Shown one piece after another: positions 1 through 10,639 of a DNA stretch of 64,000 nucleotides; the first letter of the stretch is position 1; every line of letters begins with the position of its first letter. Source of the stretch: Triangularia verruculosa (taxonomy: Eukaryota; Ascomycota; Sordariomycetes; Sordariales; Podosporaceae). The DNA lies in assembly GCA_033296885.1 (NCBI GenBank), contig MU864019.1, positions 1 through 64,000 on the forward strand. The letters are read 5' to 3'. Made by a program: the position numbers and the translations under genes. The notes beneath the pieces were generated by a model. The model made no database searches, was not told the origin of the DNA, and worked only from the letters and a program-made list of their open reading frames with translations.

Positions 1-218
1 ATAATAATAATAATAATAATAATAATTTATATTATTGAAATTTATACTTACTTCTCCTACGGGACGGAGTGGAGCTTCCTATATACCTACTATATCTATT
101 CTATTAAGCTACAAAATTTATACCTGCTACAGGGGGAAGTGAGAATAATAGACTAGTCAGCTTCAGTAACTTTTAAGTGAATGCATTTCATTAACAATAA
201 GTATACCGGTCTTCTAAT
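1..218. other. AT-rich window edge with TAA/ATA microsatellite
   Basis: The first 27 bases are a pure TAA-type trinucleotide repeat, followed by AT-rich sequence without an ORF of note. I see no gene here. It is flanking DNA of the transposable element that begins at about 219 and may be part of a larger repeat-rich block outside the window. Confidence 0.7.
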
Positions 219-717
219 AGAGAAATTCTAGCCGCGTATTACCTTTTTTCTAGCCGCGTATTTCCCCCTATAGGGGTTAGGGTTTAATATAGGTTTTGAA
301 ATTAAATATAATATTTCCTAATACTCTTTTCCAGCGTAATAGCTATTAAGTACTATAACTGCTATCCTATAGTATATTCTCTTTTTTATTTAGAAATTAT
401 AGTATAAATTAATATTTAAGTATAGTAAGATTAGTCTTTTATTTAGGTGTTAATACTGTCGTTTACGCGTAAATGTTAATTAAAGTTAGTTCTGAGGCTT
501 TAATTATAAAGGCTTTAATTCTAAGGTTTTAATTACGAAGGCTTTAATTACGAAGGCTTTAATTGCGAGGGCTTTAATTGCGAGGGCTTCAATTGCAAAG
601 GCTTCAATTGCGAGGGTGATTGATGAAGTGTAAGGTTCGGTGGCCATAGAGAACCCTAACCCCTATAGGGGGTAATGCGCGGCTAGAAAAAAGGTAATGC
701 GCGGCTAGAATTTCTCT
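219..717. mobile_element. MITE-like DNA element with 66 bp terminal inverted repeats
   Basis: The left arm (219-284) and right arm (652-717) are inverted copies matching at 63 of 66 positions; each starts AGAGAAATTCTAGCCGCG and ends inward at GGTTAGGGTT. Two of the three differences are CGCA on the right arm versus CGTA on the left, that is CpA-to-TpA, the change made by repeat-induced point mutation. The flanks carry a direct repeat TCTAAT (213-218 and 718-723) that would be the target-site duplication. Identity of the flanks actually extends to 9 bp (210-218 and 715-723), so the exact boundary is ambiguous and a Mutator-like 9 bp duplication is possible. No transposase is encoded, so it is non-autonomous. 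It lies 29 bp past the threonine deaminase stop codon, probably in its 3' UTR. Confidence 0.85.
496..614 (+). repeat. 15-bp tandem repeat inside the MITE, about 8 copies
   Basis: Eight imperfect head-to-tail copies of a 15 bp unit close to GGCTTTAATTGCGAG fill this stretch; one copy is 1 bp short. Copies drift in a graded way from AT-richer (TTATAAA, TTCTAA) on the left to GC-richer (TTGCGAG, TCAATTGCGAG) on the right, with C/T alternation that fits RIP. It is internal to the inverted-repeat element. Confidence 0.85.
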
Positions 718-746
718 TCTAATAACTTTCTATCTCCAGCTATCTA

Positions 747-2634
747 TCACTCAGATCTCAAGAATGTCTTGAAGACTGAAGCATCAGTGCAATCCTCCCA
801 AGGATACCCAATCTCCTTCAGGAAGCTTTCTAGCTCCCCAATTTCCTCGTCTGGACACAAGATACCAGTCAAAACTTGGCCAATATCACCCCCGTGGTTC
901 CTGTACTGGAACAGACTGATGTTGTACTTGACACGCAACGTCTGCAAGAACCGTTCAAGCGCGCCAGGCCGTTCTGGGAACCGGAATGTATACAGACGTT
1001 CGTTTGGTACGTTGGACTGGCCACCAACCATGTAGCGAATGTGACTCTTCGCCAGCTCGTCGTTGGAGAGGTCGGTGATGTCCATGGTGCCAGACTCCTT
1101 GATACGGCTGATGACGGACTGCAATTGCTGCGCGCGCTCATTGCCAACAGCGGTCAAGGAGATACCAAGCAGCACATTTGCCTCAGCCGGGTTGGCGTAT
1201 CGGTAGCTGAACTCGGTGACAGAGTGCGGCATGACCGCGTTGATGAGTTCGGCGAACGCTCCCGGACTCTCCGGAATGCGGGCTGCGAGCAAGGCTTCTC
1301 TTCCTTCACCATACGTGGCACGGGCTGCGACGAAACCCAAGCGGTCGAAGTTCATGTTTGCGCCAGACGTAATGGCCACAACAGACCGTGTGGGATCGGG
1401 GGTTGGGTTCGCGGCCGCCCACTTCTTCAGACCGGCAATGGCCAAGGCACCAGCTGGCTCGATGATAGATCTGGTATCCTCAAACATATCCTTAATAGCG
1501 GCACAGGCCTCGTCAGTCGTTACACGAACCATGTCGTCCACCACCTCTTGGCAGATACGGAATGTTTCCTCGCCCGTGATCTTGACCGCAGCGCCATCGG
1601 CAAAGAGCCCCACGTCCTTGAGCAGCACACGCTCTCCCTTATCCAGAGACTGAGTCATTGCATCTGCGTCGTATGTCTCTACACCAATGATTTTCACATG
1701 AGGTGCGATACGCTTCACGTATACACCCACGCCAGCAATCAGACCACCACCACCAACACAGCAGAAGATGGCATCCAACTTCTGCAAGTTTGTTTGCGAA
1801 AGGATCTCCATGCCGATAGTGCCCTGGCCGGCAATCACATAAGGGTCGTCGAATGGTGGAATGTTGATCAAGCCGTCCTGCTTTTCCCGCCGAGCGCATT
1901 CCTCCTTGGCCTCGTCAAAGTCGGCACCGTGAAGGACGACATGTCCTCCCATCCTGGACACATTGAGATGCTTGATGCTGGGTGTTCCCTTGGGCATCAC
2001 GATGGTGGCCGGGATCTTCAGCTTGCGAGCCGAGTATGCAACGCCCTGAGCATGGTTGCCGGCGCTGCAACAGACGACACCCTTCCAGGACTCGGCAGCG
2101 TCGAGATGAGCCATCTTGTTGTAAGCCCCTCGGAGCTTGAAGCTGAATACCGGTTGCTCATCCTCGCGCTTCAGCAACACCTTGCGCTCCAGTCGGTTGC
2201 TGAGCCCAACAGCGTGTACCAAGGGGGTTTCTTTGCAGACCTCTCTCACACGAGGATATGAGGTGATGATGAGGCGGAGATACTGGAGATGTCACTCAGT
2301 CCCATGCTCAGAGCCCTGGCAACAAAAAGGGGTGGTGACTCACATCTGGGTGGCCGTTTGGCAGAAGATATTCATCTGGCACGACCTTCTTAACTTGCTC
2401 TTGCTTGTCTTCAGTGGGTGGCGTTGGCTTTGCGCTGTACTCTGTCAGAGCGAAGCTGTTCAACGACATGTTCCTGGGTAAACCTCCAGCACCAAGACCG
2501 CTGTTGCCATTGCGAAATGCTGTGGGTAAATGTGGTGTGCCATTGACACCGTTGACGCCGTTCACGCCGCTGGTTGCAATCTTCTCTGCCGCGCTACCGC
2601 CATTTTGTGGCTCGCTCGAACCTGTGGAGGCCAT
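747..2634 (-). CDS. ILV1: Threonine deaminase (threonine dehydratase), biosynthetic
   Basis: The enzyme is PLP-dependent, converts threonine to 2-oxobutanoate and ammonia, and is the first step of isoleucine synthesis, normally mitochondrial. The model has two exons, 2344-2634 and 747-2282, joined over a 61 bp intron (GTGAGT...CAG, phase 0), giving 608 residues. The PLP lysine sits in SFKLRGAYNK (about Lys146), the phosphate-binding glycine loop is CVGGGGLIAGVG, and the C-terminal third holds the two ACT-like regulatory domains (around GAFAELINA and FPERPGALERFL) that bind isoleucine/valine in the family. The first 97 residues are low complexity with a GVN repeat and do not look like a classical transit peptide, so another 5' exon or an unusual leader cannot be excluded. 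A short upstream ORF and a TGACTC box precede it. The family assignment is very secure; the N-terminus is less so. Confidence 0.95.
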
Positions 2635-2647
2635 CTCGATAGGACGA

Positions 2648-2683
2648 TTAGTTGTGAGGTCGGTGAAGTCTGATGCTACTCAT
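2648..2683 (-). promoter_or_regulatory. Upstream ORF (11 codons) before threonine deaminase
   Basis: An ATG at 2683 opens an 11-codon frame that stops (TAA) 13 nt before the threonine deaminase ATG at 2634. If transcription starts upstream of it, it would be translated first and could limit initiation at the main start. The transcription start is not known, so the role is inference. Confidence 0.45.
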
Positions 2684-2805
2684 TCAGGACGGGAAGGCCC
2701 CGGTCTCGGCCGACTTTTGAAGGGAAAGAAAGTTACAGTGGGCCCTGCAGGGTGTATCTTGGCGCCCGGGGTTGGGTTCCACACATGCCGGAGCCCCACT
2801 GCGGG

Positions 2806-2811
2806 GAGTCA
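2806..2811 (-). promoter_or_regulatory. Candidate Gcn4/CPC1-type TGACTC box
   Basis: On the minus strand the sequence reads TGACTCC, six of seven bases of the TGACTCA element bound by Gcn4/CPC1 in general amino-acid control. It lies about 170 bp upstream of the threonine deaminase ATG, a gene class known to be under this control in yeast and Neurospora. A six-base match can arise by chance. Confidence 0.35.
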
Positions 2812-3038
2812 GTTACACGGTTGACGGGCGAGGCTCTGTGCTTTTTTGTGGCTTGTCCCGCCCGTTGCCCACTTGGAACTGGCGTCATGGAAATTCATTC
2901 ATGGGCGGGCCCGCATTGGAAATCCAACCTCGAACCACCCCCCCAACGCTGCCAATCATCACGACCGCCTCTCCTAAACCGCATTCGATCGACCTCCAAT
3001 TCTGGACAGTGGTACACCCAACCACGTGAACAGCTACA

Positions 3039-3779
3039 ATGCCAGACGGACCGCTCTCCGGCCGGCCCCTCCCCTCGTCGTTTGACAGCAACGAGTGAGT
3101 ATGCTCCAACGCTTCCTGTGAGAGTATCAGAAGGAAACAGTGCAGCTTACAGTAGCTTCACCACAGTGACTTCTACAATGAGAATGGCTTCCGAAAGGTT
3201 CTCCGTCGCCTGAAGGAGGAGCCCCTCGTCCCGATCGGCTGTCTTCTCACCGTCGCCGCCTTCACCAATGCGTACCGTGCCATGCGCCGCGGTGACCACG
3301 CCAAGGTGCAAAAGATGTTCCGCGCTCGTGTTGCAGCTCAGGGTTTTACTGTCCTTGCTATGGTTGCTGGCGGCATATATTATCAGGCCGACCGTCACAA
3401 GCAAAGGGAACTCTGGAAGCTGCAGCAACAGAAGGACGCCGAGGAGAAACACCAGAAGTGGATCAGGGAGCTGGAAGCCCGCGACGAGGAGGAGAAGGCT
3501 CTTCAAGAGAGGCTCGACAAGAGGCGCAAGAGAGCAGCTGAGCGTGCTGGTGGCACTGGCACCGAGAGTGTTGCCGCACAGGCAAGGGCGGCTCTGAGAG
3601 AATCAAAGGCCGGGGTTACCGACAGCGAGAAGACGGAAACAGGACAGTTTTCTTCCGCCGAAGCAGCCAAGTCAAGCAGCGGAGTGCTCGGCTCGGTTGG
3701 GGGCTGGTTTGGCGGCTCCAAGAAGGCGCCAGAAGACACAACGTCGTCATCCGAATCCAATCCGGAAAACTCGAAGTAA
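3039..3779 (+). CDS. RCF1: Respiratory supercomplex factor 1, HIG1 domain
   Basis: Rcf1 is an inner mitochondrial membrane protein that stabilises cytochrome oxidase and III-IV supercomplexes. Exons are 3039-3094 and 3167-3779, with a 72 bp GTGAGT...CAG intron, giving 222 residues. After a short N-terminus (MPDGPLSGRPLPSSF) comes the HIG1 domain: the FYNENGFRKVLRRLKEEPLV segment, a first hydrophobic helix (IGCLLTVAAFTNAYRAM), the basic loop RRGDHAKVQKMFRARVAAQG and a second helix (FTVLAMVAGGIYYQ). A long charged coiled-coil-like segment follows (about residues 100-150), then a Ser/Ala-rich tail typical of filamentous-fungal versions. The first intron interrupts the coding sequence after 18 codons. 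It is divergent from threonine deaminase and convergent with the Rtc5-like gene, 280 bp away. Confidence 0.93.
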
Positions 3780-4059
3780 TGAGACGGGCGTGAGTGAAAA
3801 CGACCGACGTGGAATCTGCCATCTGGTCCCTGTAAGATACTGTAGCAAATTCTGCATCCGCGTGAAGCCGCATTTGTTTCGGCTTTGGGATAATTATACA
3901 CCCTCGGCCATGGTTCATGTAATCCTACAAAGCTGATGAGAATGTATATTTGATCATGATGTAACGACGCCCGGATTGGGCGTTAAATATATTGTATTAT
4001 ACGCTGTCTTTCTTGACCCTGACGTGTCTGACGAACTACGGCCACGACCTTCGTCTCAT

Positions 4060-5973
4060 CTACATCATGCTCCCGCCACTTCGGTTCCCTCCGATAAGCC
4101 CGGCCATCTCCAATAGGGCGCGGTCAGCCTCAATATCACCAGTCCCGAGGTTTATCCTGCGTCTTGCCTCAGCCTCCCTAGCTTCCCAGGCCCATCTTTC
4201 GGCTTGGTGTTTGGCCTCTTCATCTCCTCCGCAGCCCCAAACCTCTAGACTGGAGATCTCAAAGCGGTCTTGAAAGTCGAATTTTCTGCATGTGCTGCCC
4301 TGGAAAGCGCCGCCTCCCCGCGAGGTGTAGTTGTGTGTAAAACATCCGAACTCAAAACTGCTATCCATGACCAAGGACACAGGTCCAAGCGAAATGGTGC
4401 TTGATCTGCGATAAGCCTGTGTGGGCTGGGGTGGCGGGCAGCCGAACGACACGCCGCCAATGGGAGTAGATGCCGAGGATTTTGTAAAGGAGGCATAGTC
4501 TTTGTTGGCTGTTGATGCATGGAAAACATCATGTATGGGCTGGAGTTGAAATAACAAGGTATCTGATTCTCCAAAGCATTCACGGTGGGTATGCCTCCAT
4601 GGCTGACTCAGATAGACCCCGAAGGTGACTTCCTCGCCTTTTCCGCGGTTGCCAGACGCGAACCGCCTTGGGGGGAGAGTTGACAGAAAAGCACTCTCTG
4701 CTCCGGTCGTCTTATGCTGGGTTTCGTCCGGCAGACAGGTCCCATGCACCAGTAAGATGGTCGGGGCTCTCCAATTGAACACCTTCGTCTCGAAGCCACC
4801 CATGCTGAAGCCATCCTCATTCCCCGAGTATAGTAAGCGTAATTTTCGAAATAGTGACTCGCCGGGGATAAAGAATGAGAGCTGTGACATGATACTGAGG
4901 TTCAGAATTGATCCCTTATCCCGCAGCAGTGGCTGCACTAGTTCAGGCGGGAGTGTAGATGCCGCGGGTTTATCGTCGATGTGCTTATGGAAGTTGAGAG
5001 TCTTGGAAAATAGAAAGTGTTCGAATAGAGGTGTGAAGCCACCGAATATGAATGGCATCGCCACGGGGATGATAGCGTTAAATCGGTGAAACCTGATGCC
5101 GAGTGATCGCTCCACGTCGAGGAAAGAAGCAACAATGCAGTCGGCTACCACACCGAGTTGTTCCAACTCTTCATCAACGACACGGTTCGAATATGATGAT
5201 AAGCTCTCTTGAGCACCTAGCGGCGCAGCCAGAAGTAAAAGCATAACGAGCTTTCTGAAATTGTCTGCCGGAATCATGGCTCTGTCAGCTGGGGAACCAC
5301 CTCCGTGCCTGTAGACGTCAACATAATCCAGAGAGTCAAAGGCAGCGAGCACCAGTTCATCTTCATCCTCGCAACCGAGCTCATTCTCATCATCTCCTGC
5401 AGCGTCGACCGCAAATCCAGACGCATGTGAAGAAGCGGCCGGCGCCCCCGAGTCGTCAGTGATTGGTGTCTTGTCATTGTTGGCGGGCTCTGGCAATTTG
5501 CGGTCATATACAGTCAAGCTCTTGAACAGAAGCTTCCTTCTATCCGTCGCACCCTTGGCTAGCACACGCTGGTACCGATCCGTCATGATGGTGATGACCA
5601 TAACCATTTCCTCCAACCCAAGAACTGCAGGAGCATCTCGCAGGAAAGGAAAAGCGCCGATGTACGATACCATTTGGAACACAACCGGAGAGACACCCAA
5701 AACATCGGGGATTTCGAGAAAGCGCGCAATGGTATCTTCCTTGAGATGGCGGACATTTTGCTCCTGGTCTGCAAGGCTCTTGAAAACTTCCTTGAATGAG
5801 TAGAGCTCAAGTGAGGTGAAGCATTTCTCAGCAAACTTGTTGGCCTTCAGGAAAGTAGCGATCAGCAAGGGAAAGTGTGCGAGCGCGTGCGCGGATCAAT
5901 CACTTACCAGCTCTTTGGCCACCTCCTCTCGAGACGGAGGGGCCCGTCTTTCGTCTGAGTGAGTTTGGCCCAT
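4060..5973 (-). CDS. RTC5: Rtc5/Mtc5-like TLDc-domain protein
   Basis: Two exons, 5908-5973 and 4060-5844, over a 63 bp GTAAGT...AAG intron give 616 residues. The start MGQTHS fits the N-myristoylation pattern (Gly2, Ser6). The following helical segment (about 25-130, FAEKCFTSLELYSFKEVF) and the C-terminal TLDc domain (about 330-570, with FGVYLSQPWR, ECFGESDTLLFQLQP and the terminal SSLEVWGCGG) match fungal Rtc5 in order and length. In yeast, Rtc5 was named for a telomere-capping suppressor phenotype, and TLDc proteins are linked to V-ATPase regulation at the vacuole. The acidic low-complexity insert near residues 150-185 is probably a linker. The assignment is by family pattern; whether it is lipid-modified is inference. 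Confidence 0.85.
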
Positions 5974-6715
5974 GGTCAATCAGATAGCCAGGAGGTTGTA
6001 CTGATGAACATTCCCTGTTAGAGCAATGGGAAGACGTTGGAGCTGGAGCTGCCCCTCAGGCCCCACATAAGCTGTTTTGTATGTGTACCGCTGGGCCCTG
6101 CTTGCCGCATCCTTCAATCATTCTGTTGCATGAATGGACGGAGAGCATCAGTTTCATGATGCTACCTAACCTGGGGAAAATTTCATGGGAAGGTCCCCCG
6201 CAGGAAACTTGATAGAGATGGCAATGGCCGTACCTGGATGGTATCTTGGCCCTGTGGGGTGCCCTCATCCCAAGTCTCAATTGAATTGGAGAAGGCGAAC
6301 TTCAATGACCACAAGCTGATGACCCTAGTCTAGCTCTGTTTACATGGAAATCCACGTCGCTGCACCAGGTACACGTGTATGCCACCGTGAAGGTGTCCGG
6401 ACGTTCGAACAAGGGGGTCCAGGGCCCCGTTGCGGGGTGTCCTTCATGCGTCATTGTTACCCGGCCAAGGATAGCAGCTGCTTGTTTGTCCCCGCTGCCC
6501 CTTCCGCCTGTGGGGTGATCCAATCACCTGTTGTCCCCCGCCTCGACAGGAGACGAGGGATGGAATGCTCCTATTGATGAGAAGAGGTTAGAGAAAGGTA
6601 CAAAAGCGGTGCTGTCCCCCGCATTGAGCTTCACTTCTGCCCAACAACACTCCAACTGTTGATCAAACGACCAAAAACTAGCCGCACAGCCGCTTCGTTC
6701 GAAACATCTACCAGC
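5974..6715. other. Divergent intergenic region, Rtc5 and RPEL genes
   Basis: No coding sequence recognised in about 740 bp. It contains several short GC-rich boxes, the clearest being the palindrome-like CCCCGTTGCGGGG at 6425-6437. Short ORFs on both strands show no family signal. Confidence 0.6.
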
Positions 6716-7232
6716 ATGGCCGACAACGATACAAATGTCGTAAGCCAAGCCACCGTCGACGAGACGCCCATCTCGCCCAGCAGGCCCAACCCGGCGAGGA
6801 AAAACTCACTGGAGCAGCACCTGGCGCGTCGCCCAGATCGCCAGGAGCTTGTAAAAAGTAATGCAGCACTGCGTCTTATGTTCTGGAGGTAGCTTGTAAT
6901 GATCACAGCCTAACTCGTCCATCTCCCAGAAAACATTCTTCCCGCATCAACCGCAGCGCCGGCCATCCTGGCACAACAGAAAGAGGTCCGTTTTACCTTT
7001 TTCACAAAGTACCCATAACGTCACCCAATAAACTTACTGAACCGTTTTCGTGGTCGTCAATTAGCTCGCGAAGCACATGCGTGCCGACTCCCTCAACGAA
7101 AAGATTGCCCATCGCCCCGCGCCCGAGACGGTCCTCGAGAAGCACATCCTTCACGAAGACCCACGCTCGCCCGAGGACAAGTATGCTGAGGCGATCGAGG
7201 ATGAGTATGCTAAGCGGGAGGGCGGTGCGTAG
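6716..7232 (+). CDS. Small RPEL-repeat protein
   Basis: Three exons (6716-6857, 6930-6985, 7065-7232) with in-frame GT-AG junctions give 121 residues. Two RPEL-type motifs are visible: KNSLEQHLARRPDRQELVKK followed by NIL (about residues 28-52) and SLNEKIAHRPAPETVLEKHI followed by LHED (about 75-98). RPEL motifs bind G-actin in animal MRTF and Phactr proteins. Filamentous fungi carry short RPEL proteins of this kind whose role is not established, so actin binding here is inference from the motif. The acidic C-terminus (EDPRSPEDKYAEAIEDEY) is typical of the fungal form. Introns 1 and 2 are 72 and 79 bp. Confidence 0.85.
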
Positions 7233-8367
7233 AGGAGAGAGCTCTGGTTGGGCGCCCAGTCTAGAAGCCGGGCGGGTGGCTTCCAAGAGGGTGATGGTGG
7301 TCTTTATCAAGCAGTGATGAACACACAAGGGATGGAGTATAGGGGTTTTATTGGGATTTGAATTGATCGGATTTTGGCTTTTGCGTCTATCAATCCTATT
7401 TGTCTGTTTTTGCATCTTGTGCTGGCTGCTACCGGTTATGGTTGTTTCTGTGCCTTGCCACAAGACGGCAAGACATCCATATCTACAGCGTTATGGCTGG
7501 ACAGAAACCGGGCTGCTCTTGCGCGCGCCACCTTCTTCTCCGTCCTCAAGTACTCCAGAGTACGCCTTCATTTGCTCTGGGAGCGGATACTTGGGCCGCT
7601 AGACAGGTCTTGGCAAGATGATGTGTAAGTGGACGGGGCGGATCTTCCATTTGGAAATGCCATCTGCAAGAGCAGACCCTCCGGCTGCGGATCGTCCAGA
7701 GAGGATTTCCATTTCCATTTTCATGACCGTGTAGTGTATTATCCAATTGCCAAATAGGTCTACCGACCGGCAAAAAGGCCCCCAAGGAGCTGGGTGCCAC
7801 ATCCGGCGCCACGCATGATCATGCTTGTTATCTGTCGTGCAGACAGTTGGAAATTTGGTTGCATCGACGAGCGAACAACATCTGATTGGCTGTCTATTCG
7901 AAATAGTCTTCTTTTTGTATACTACGCCTTTCTCCTCCAACAAACCTTGAGATTCCGTCTCCTCCTTGCGGTTTCCCCTGACCCAATGGTCTTCCGGCAT
8001 TCGCACAGCGCAAGCGGCGCCTAAGCCGCTACAGACAGGTCTTCCTCATAGTTCACGATTGAGGTTGTGACTGTGTATTGTGATATCTTGAAATGTTTTA
8101 ACCCGAAATACAGGTAACTGTCGGCCGGGTAAGACGATTCTTGTAGCCGTCCTTCGCCGAAACCAATGCTTTGATAAACCTCCCATCTGGATGTGTCTAA
8201 AATAGTGTCGATGTCTATATCTTCCTGTCCCATATTATATCCTACAACGTCTCATGAAAAAGTTCCCAAAGAAAAACCATCCCAAAAACGCCCTTTTTAT
8301 GCCAGTACTCCTCTCTAGCTGTTACCCCTGACACCGAAAATAGCCATAGTCTTAGCGTCCGTAGCTT
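7233..8367. other. Intergenic region, no supported gene
   Basis: The region holds the presumed 3' UTRs of two convergent genes. A 70-codon minus-strand ORF at 8021-8233 has an ATG start and fairly acidic N-terminus but no recognisable family and no intron or codon-use support, so I do not call it a gene. Confidence 0.5.
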
Positions 8368-8806
8368 TCATCGCCTGCTGTCTTTGCGCCGGCTCTCCTT
8401 GGATCTACTCTCCTTGGGATAAGTGGCATAAGCATCTCGAGAGTCTGAGACTCTGGGCTCATCGATGCTGGGATTGGGGCGATGGTGGTTGATGACAACA
8501 TTTTGGCCATTTCTTGAGACATCCACACTGTAACCCTCTATACATATCTGGTTAGTTTCGAGTACATAGGCAAGGTAGTCACGATGAGTGTGGCAACATA
8601 CTTGCATATGGGGACCGGAACTGCTCCTGACCGTAAGCCCCAGAGGAGGTGCTGTGGCTCATTGTATTATAGGCAGTCGACTGCGAGTACGGAGCGTGAC
8701 TTGAAGAGTGACTGCTGGAAGAAGTGCTGCTCGAGTAGTAGGTCGTGGAGCGGCTGGGGTCTTGGTGGACGACGGTGGTGTATTTGTATCCGTGATGAGA
8801 GGACAT
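8368..8806 (-). CDS. Small Ser/Tyr-rich hypothetical protein
   Basis: Two exons, 8602-8806 and 8368-8537, with a 64 bp GTATGT...TAG intron (phase 1) give 124 residues. The N-terminal half is rich in Ser, Tyr, Thr and His (runs such as TTYYSSSTSSSSHSSSH). The C-terminal half has VSRNGQNVVINHHRPNPS and ends in a Lys/Arg/Ser-rich tail. No signal peptide, membrane segment or known domain is visible. The spliced reading joins two open segments in frame across consensus splice sites, which supports a real gene. Function unknown; an intrinsically disordered protein is likely. Confidence 0.7.
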
Positions 8807-10639
8807 TGTAGGAGGAATGCGGAAGAAGAGTAGGTTTCTTTAAAATGAGAAAGCGAGAGATAATGATACTAGGGGATGTGTTGAAGAGGAGTGTCGGGGC
8901 CAATGGGAGCTTGACAGAGAGGACTGGGGATTCTGAGCTAGAGATGAGAGACATGGCGACTTGAGACTCAACATATATATAAAAGAAAAAAAGAAAAACC
9001 TTGAGCGGACCATACGACGTCTGCCGCTAGTCTAAGCCTGGACTGAAAGTATGCCCCCAGCCCAGGAGGCGACTGAGAGCCAAGGCATCATGCTCGGTGA
9101 AGGGGATGCTAAGTCCCAGGCAGACCGTAAGGCCTTGCACCACAGCCCGGGTCAATGGTTGTAGTTGCCTTGTATCTGTTAGGAACCTCTTTGAAGCGGA
9201 TCAGCAAGCTTGGGTGCGTGAGTCAAAGGGTCCAGGGGACGGCCATCCATGTCAACAGAAAGGATAGCAACGATGATGGTGGGGCATAGCTCGTCAACGG
9301 GTGCCACGGCGGGGTGGTGTTGTGACAGCCGGACCTGCAGTGGGCTGCATATCAAATGGAATTCTTTTGGTTCCAGAGGGTACTTTTGCGGCCGGTACAT
9401 TTGAGCCCCTCGAAACGCATCAATGGCCATATACGGGAAACAACTGTGGCGTGCGATTGATGGTGATGAGGACGTGGCACGTAGCCTTGGCGGAGACCTG
9501 CTGCTCATTTGCCTCAGGACTTCAGTTTAGGGCTCGGTCAGCTGAATGAACTTGCAAGCTGTAGAAATGTATAGATCATTGCGTATGCCCCTGTATGGGG
9601 GCCGACAGTCCTACCACCGTAGTCAATGGCACGCTTCTCACCCCGGCATATACCCACTCTGCTCTGACGGCGCCTAGGTATTGATTGACGCGTATGAAGA
9701 GTCAAGGGCGCAATGCCTCAAACCTGGCCCTGGAGGTTGGGGGCATTCTTGACCTCGTGAAGCTGTTTGCTGCCTGGGGCCAGCACGGCGCAGTCAACAC
9801 TGGTTGCCTTGGGGTTGAGACAGCTGAGTTTGGCCATTTCTGTCTGGCGGCTGGAGCGTGACTCACTGGGTAGAAAGAAGCCTAACATAGGAGACCACGC
9901 AAATGCCTTCAGAAGTGCCTTGGGAAGAGGTCATTCATTGCCTGAAAAGGGCGACAAGGGAGCCTCAGTTTTCGGTGAGCGCCAACGGTTTCCTTTCTCT
10001 CTGGTCATCTTGCCAAGCTCGAGTTCTTTGGGCGCTGACGACTACAGTCGTTTCGGCCCAGGCATGGCCCCCCAAAATCATCGATGCCTTCGCTCTAGAA
10101 GCTCGCTCGTCAAAATGGAGACCTGGTCTCAGAACACAATTCAAAGTGTTGAAAGGGGGACGTGGAGGGTTGCAGCAATTGACGAGTCGGGTGAGAGCCG
10201 CCCCCAGCAGGATATGCCTGAGGTGGCTGACGACTGGTAGATGCGGTGGCAAAGCACGTCAGTGGTTCGCGAACCGCCTACAAGAAAGAGGTCACCGACA
10301 CGGGAGATAGGCGGACTTTGGAGCAGAAAATGGAGGCCATCACGACAAGGTCGGTGTGTGTTTAGTGGCCATTTGTTGAGGTGGTGATCGGGGTGAAAGG
10401 CTTGGCGGACGATGGCCTAGGTGTGGGGTCATGCCGTCAGTGATACTGGGCATTCAGCGTTACAGGGGCCCGCTGCTGCCAGCGTAGCTTGGGCAACTGG
10501 CCAGATAATCCATTGCCCTGCTATACGGTTCAGACACTTGGGTAAAACACCACCGAAAATAACCTGTTCGTGCTCTCGTTGATTCCCACTTCTGAATCGT
10601 CTTCTCCTAACACTGCTGCACTTCAGACACATCTCCACA
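8807..10639. other. 1.8 kb intergenic region, no supported gene
   Basis: Upstream of both the Ser/Tyr-rich gene (minus) and the FKBP gene (plus). The TATA-like element at 8974-8981 and a CCCC-N5-GGGG box at 9588-9600 are the only structures noted. ORFs of 100-160 codons here (for example 9767-10240 plus) have no recognisable domains or splice partners. Confidence 0.55.
8974..8981 (-). promoter_or_regulatory. TATA-like element
   Basis: TATATATA lies about 170 bp upstream of the Ser/Tyr-rich gene start at 8806. Being palindromic it does not define direction. Plausible TATA box, weak evidence. Confidence 0.35.

Larger units (their letters stand above)
2635..3038. other. Divergent promoter between threonine deaminase and Rcf1
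   Basis: About 400 bp separate the two divergent start codons. Besides the upstream ORF and TGACTC box it holds a GC-rich palindromic box CCCCACTGCGGGG at 2794-2806. No additional coding potential was recognised. Confidence 0.6.

Noticed and set aside
275..285. TTAGGG telomere-like unit near the window start (and its complement at 652-660)
   Set aside because: It occurs once in each arm as part of the inverted repeats, not as an array, so it is not a telomere.
876..2261. 461-codon plus-strand ORF opposite threonine deaminase
   Set aside because: It is the antisense shadow of a GC-rich conserved gene; the minus strand carries the clear enzyme family.
8021..8233. 70-codon minus-strand ORF with a tidy sequence
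   Set aside because: Too short and without homology, intron or codon-use support; kept only as a remark in the gap description.
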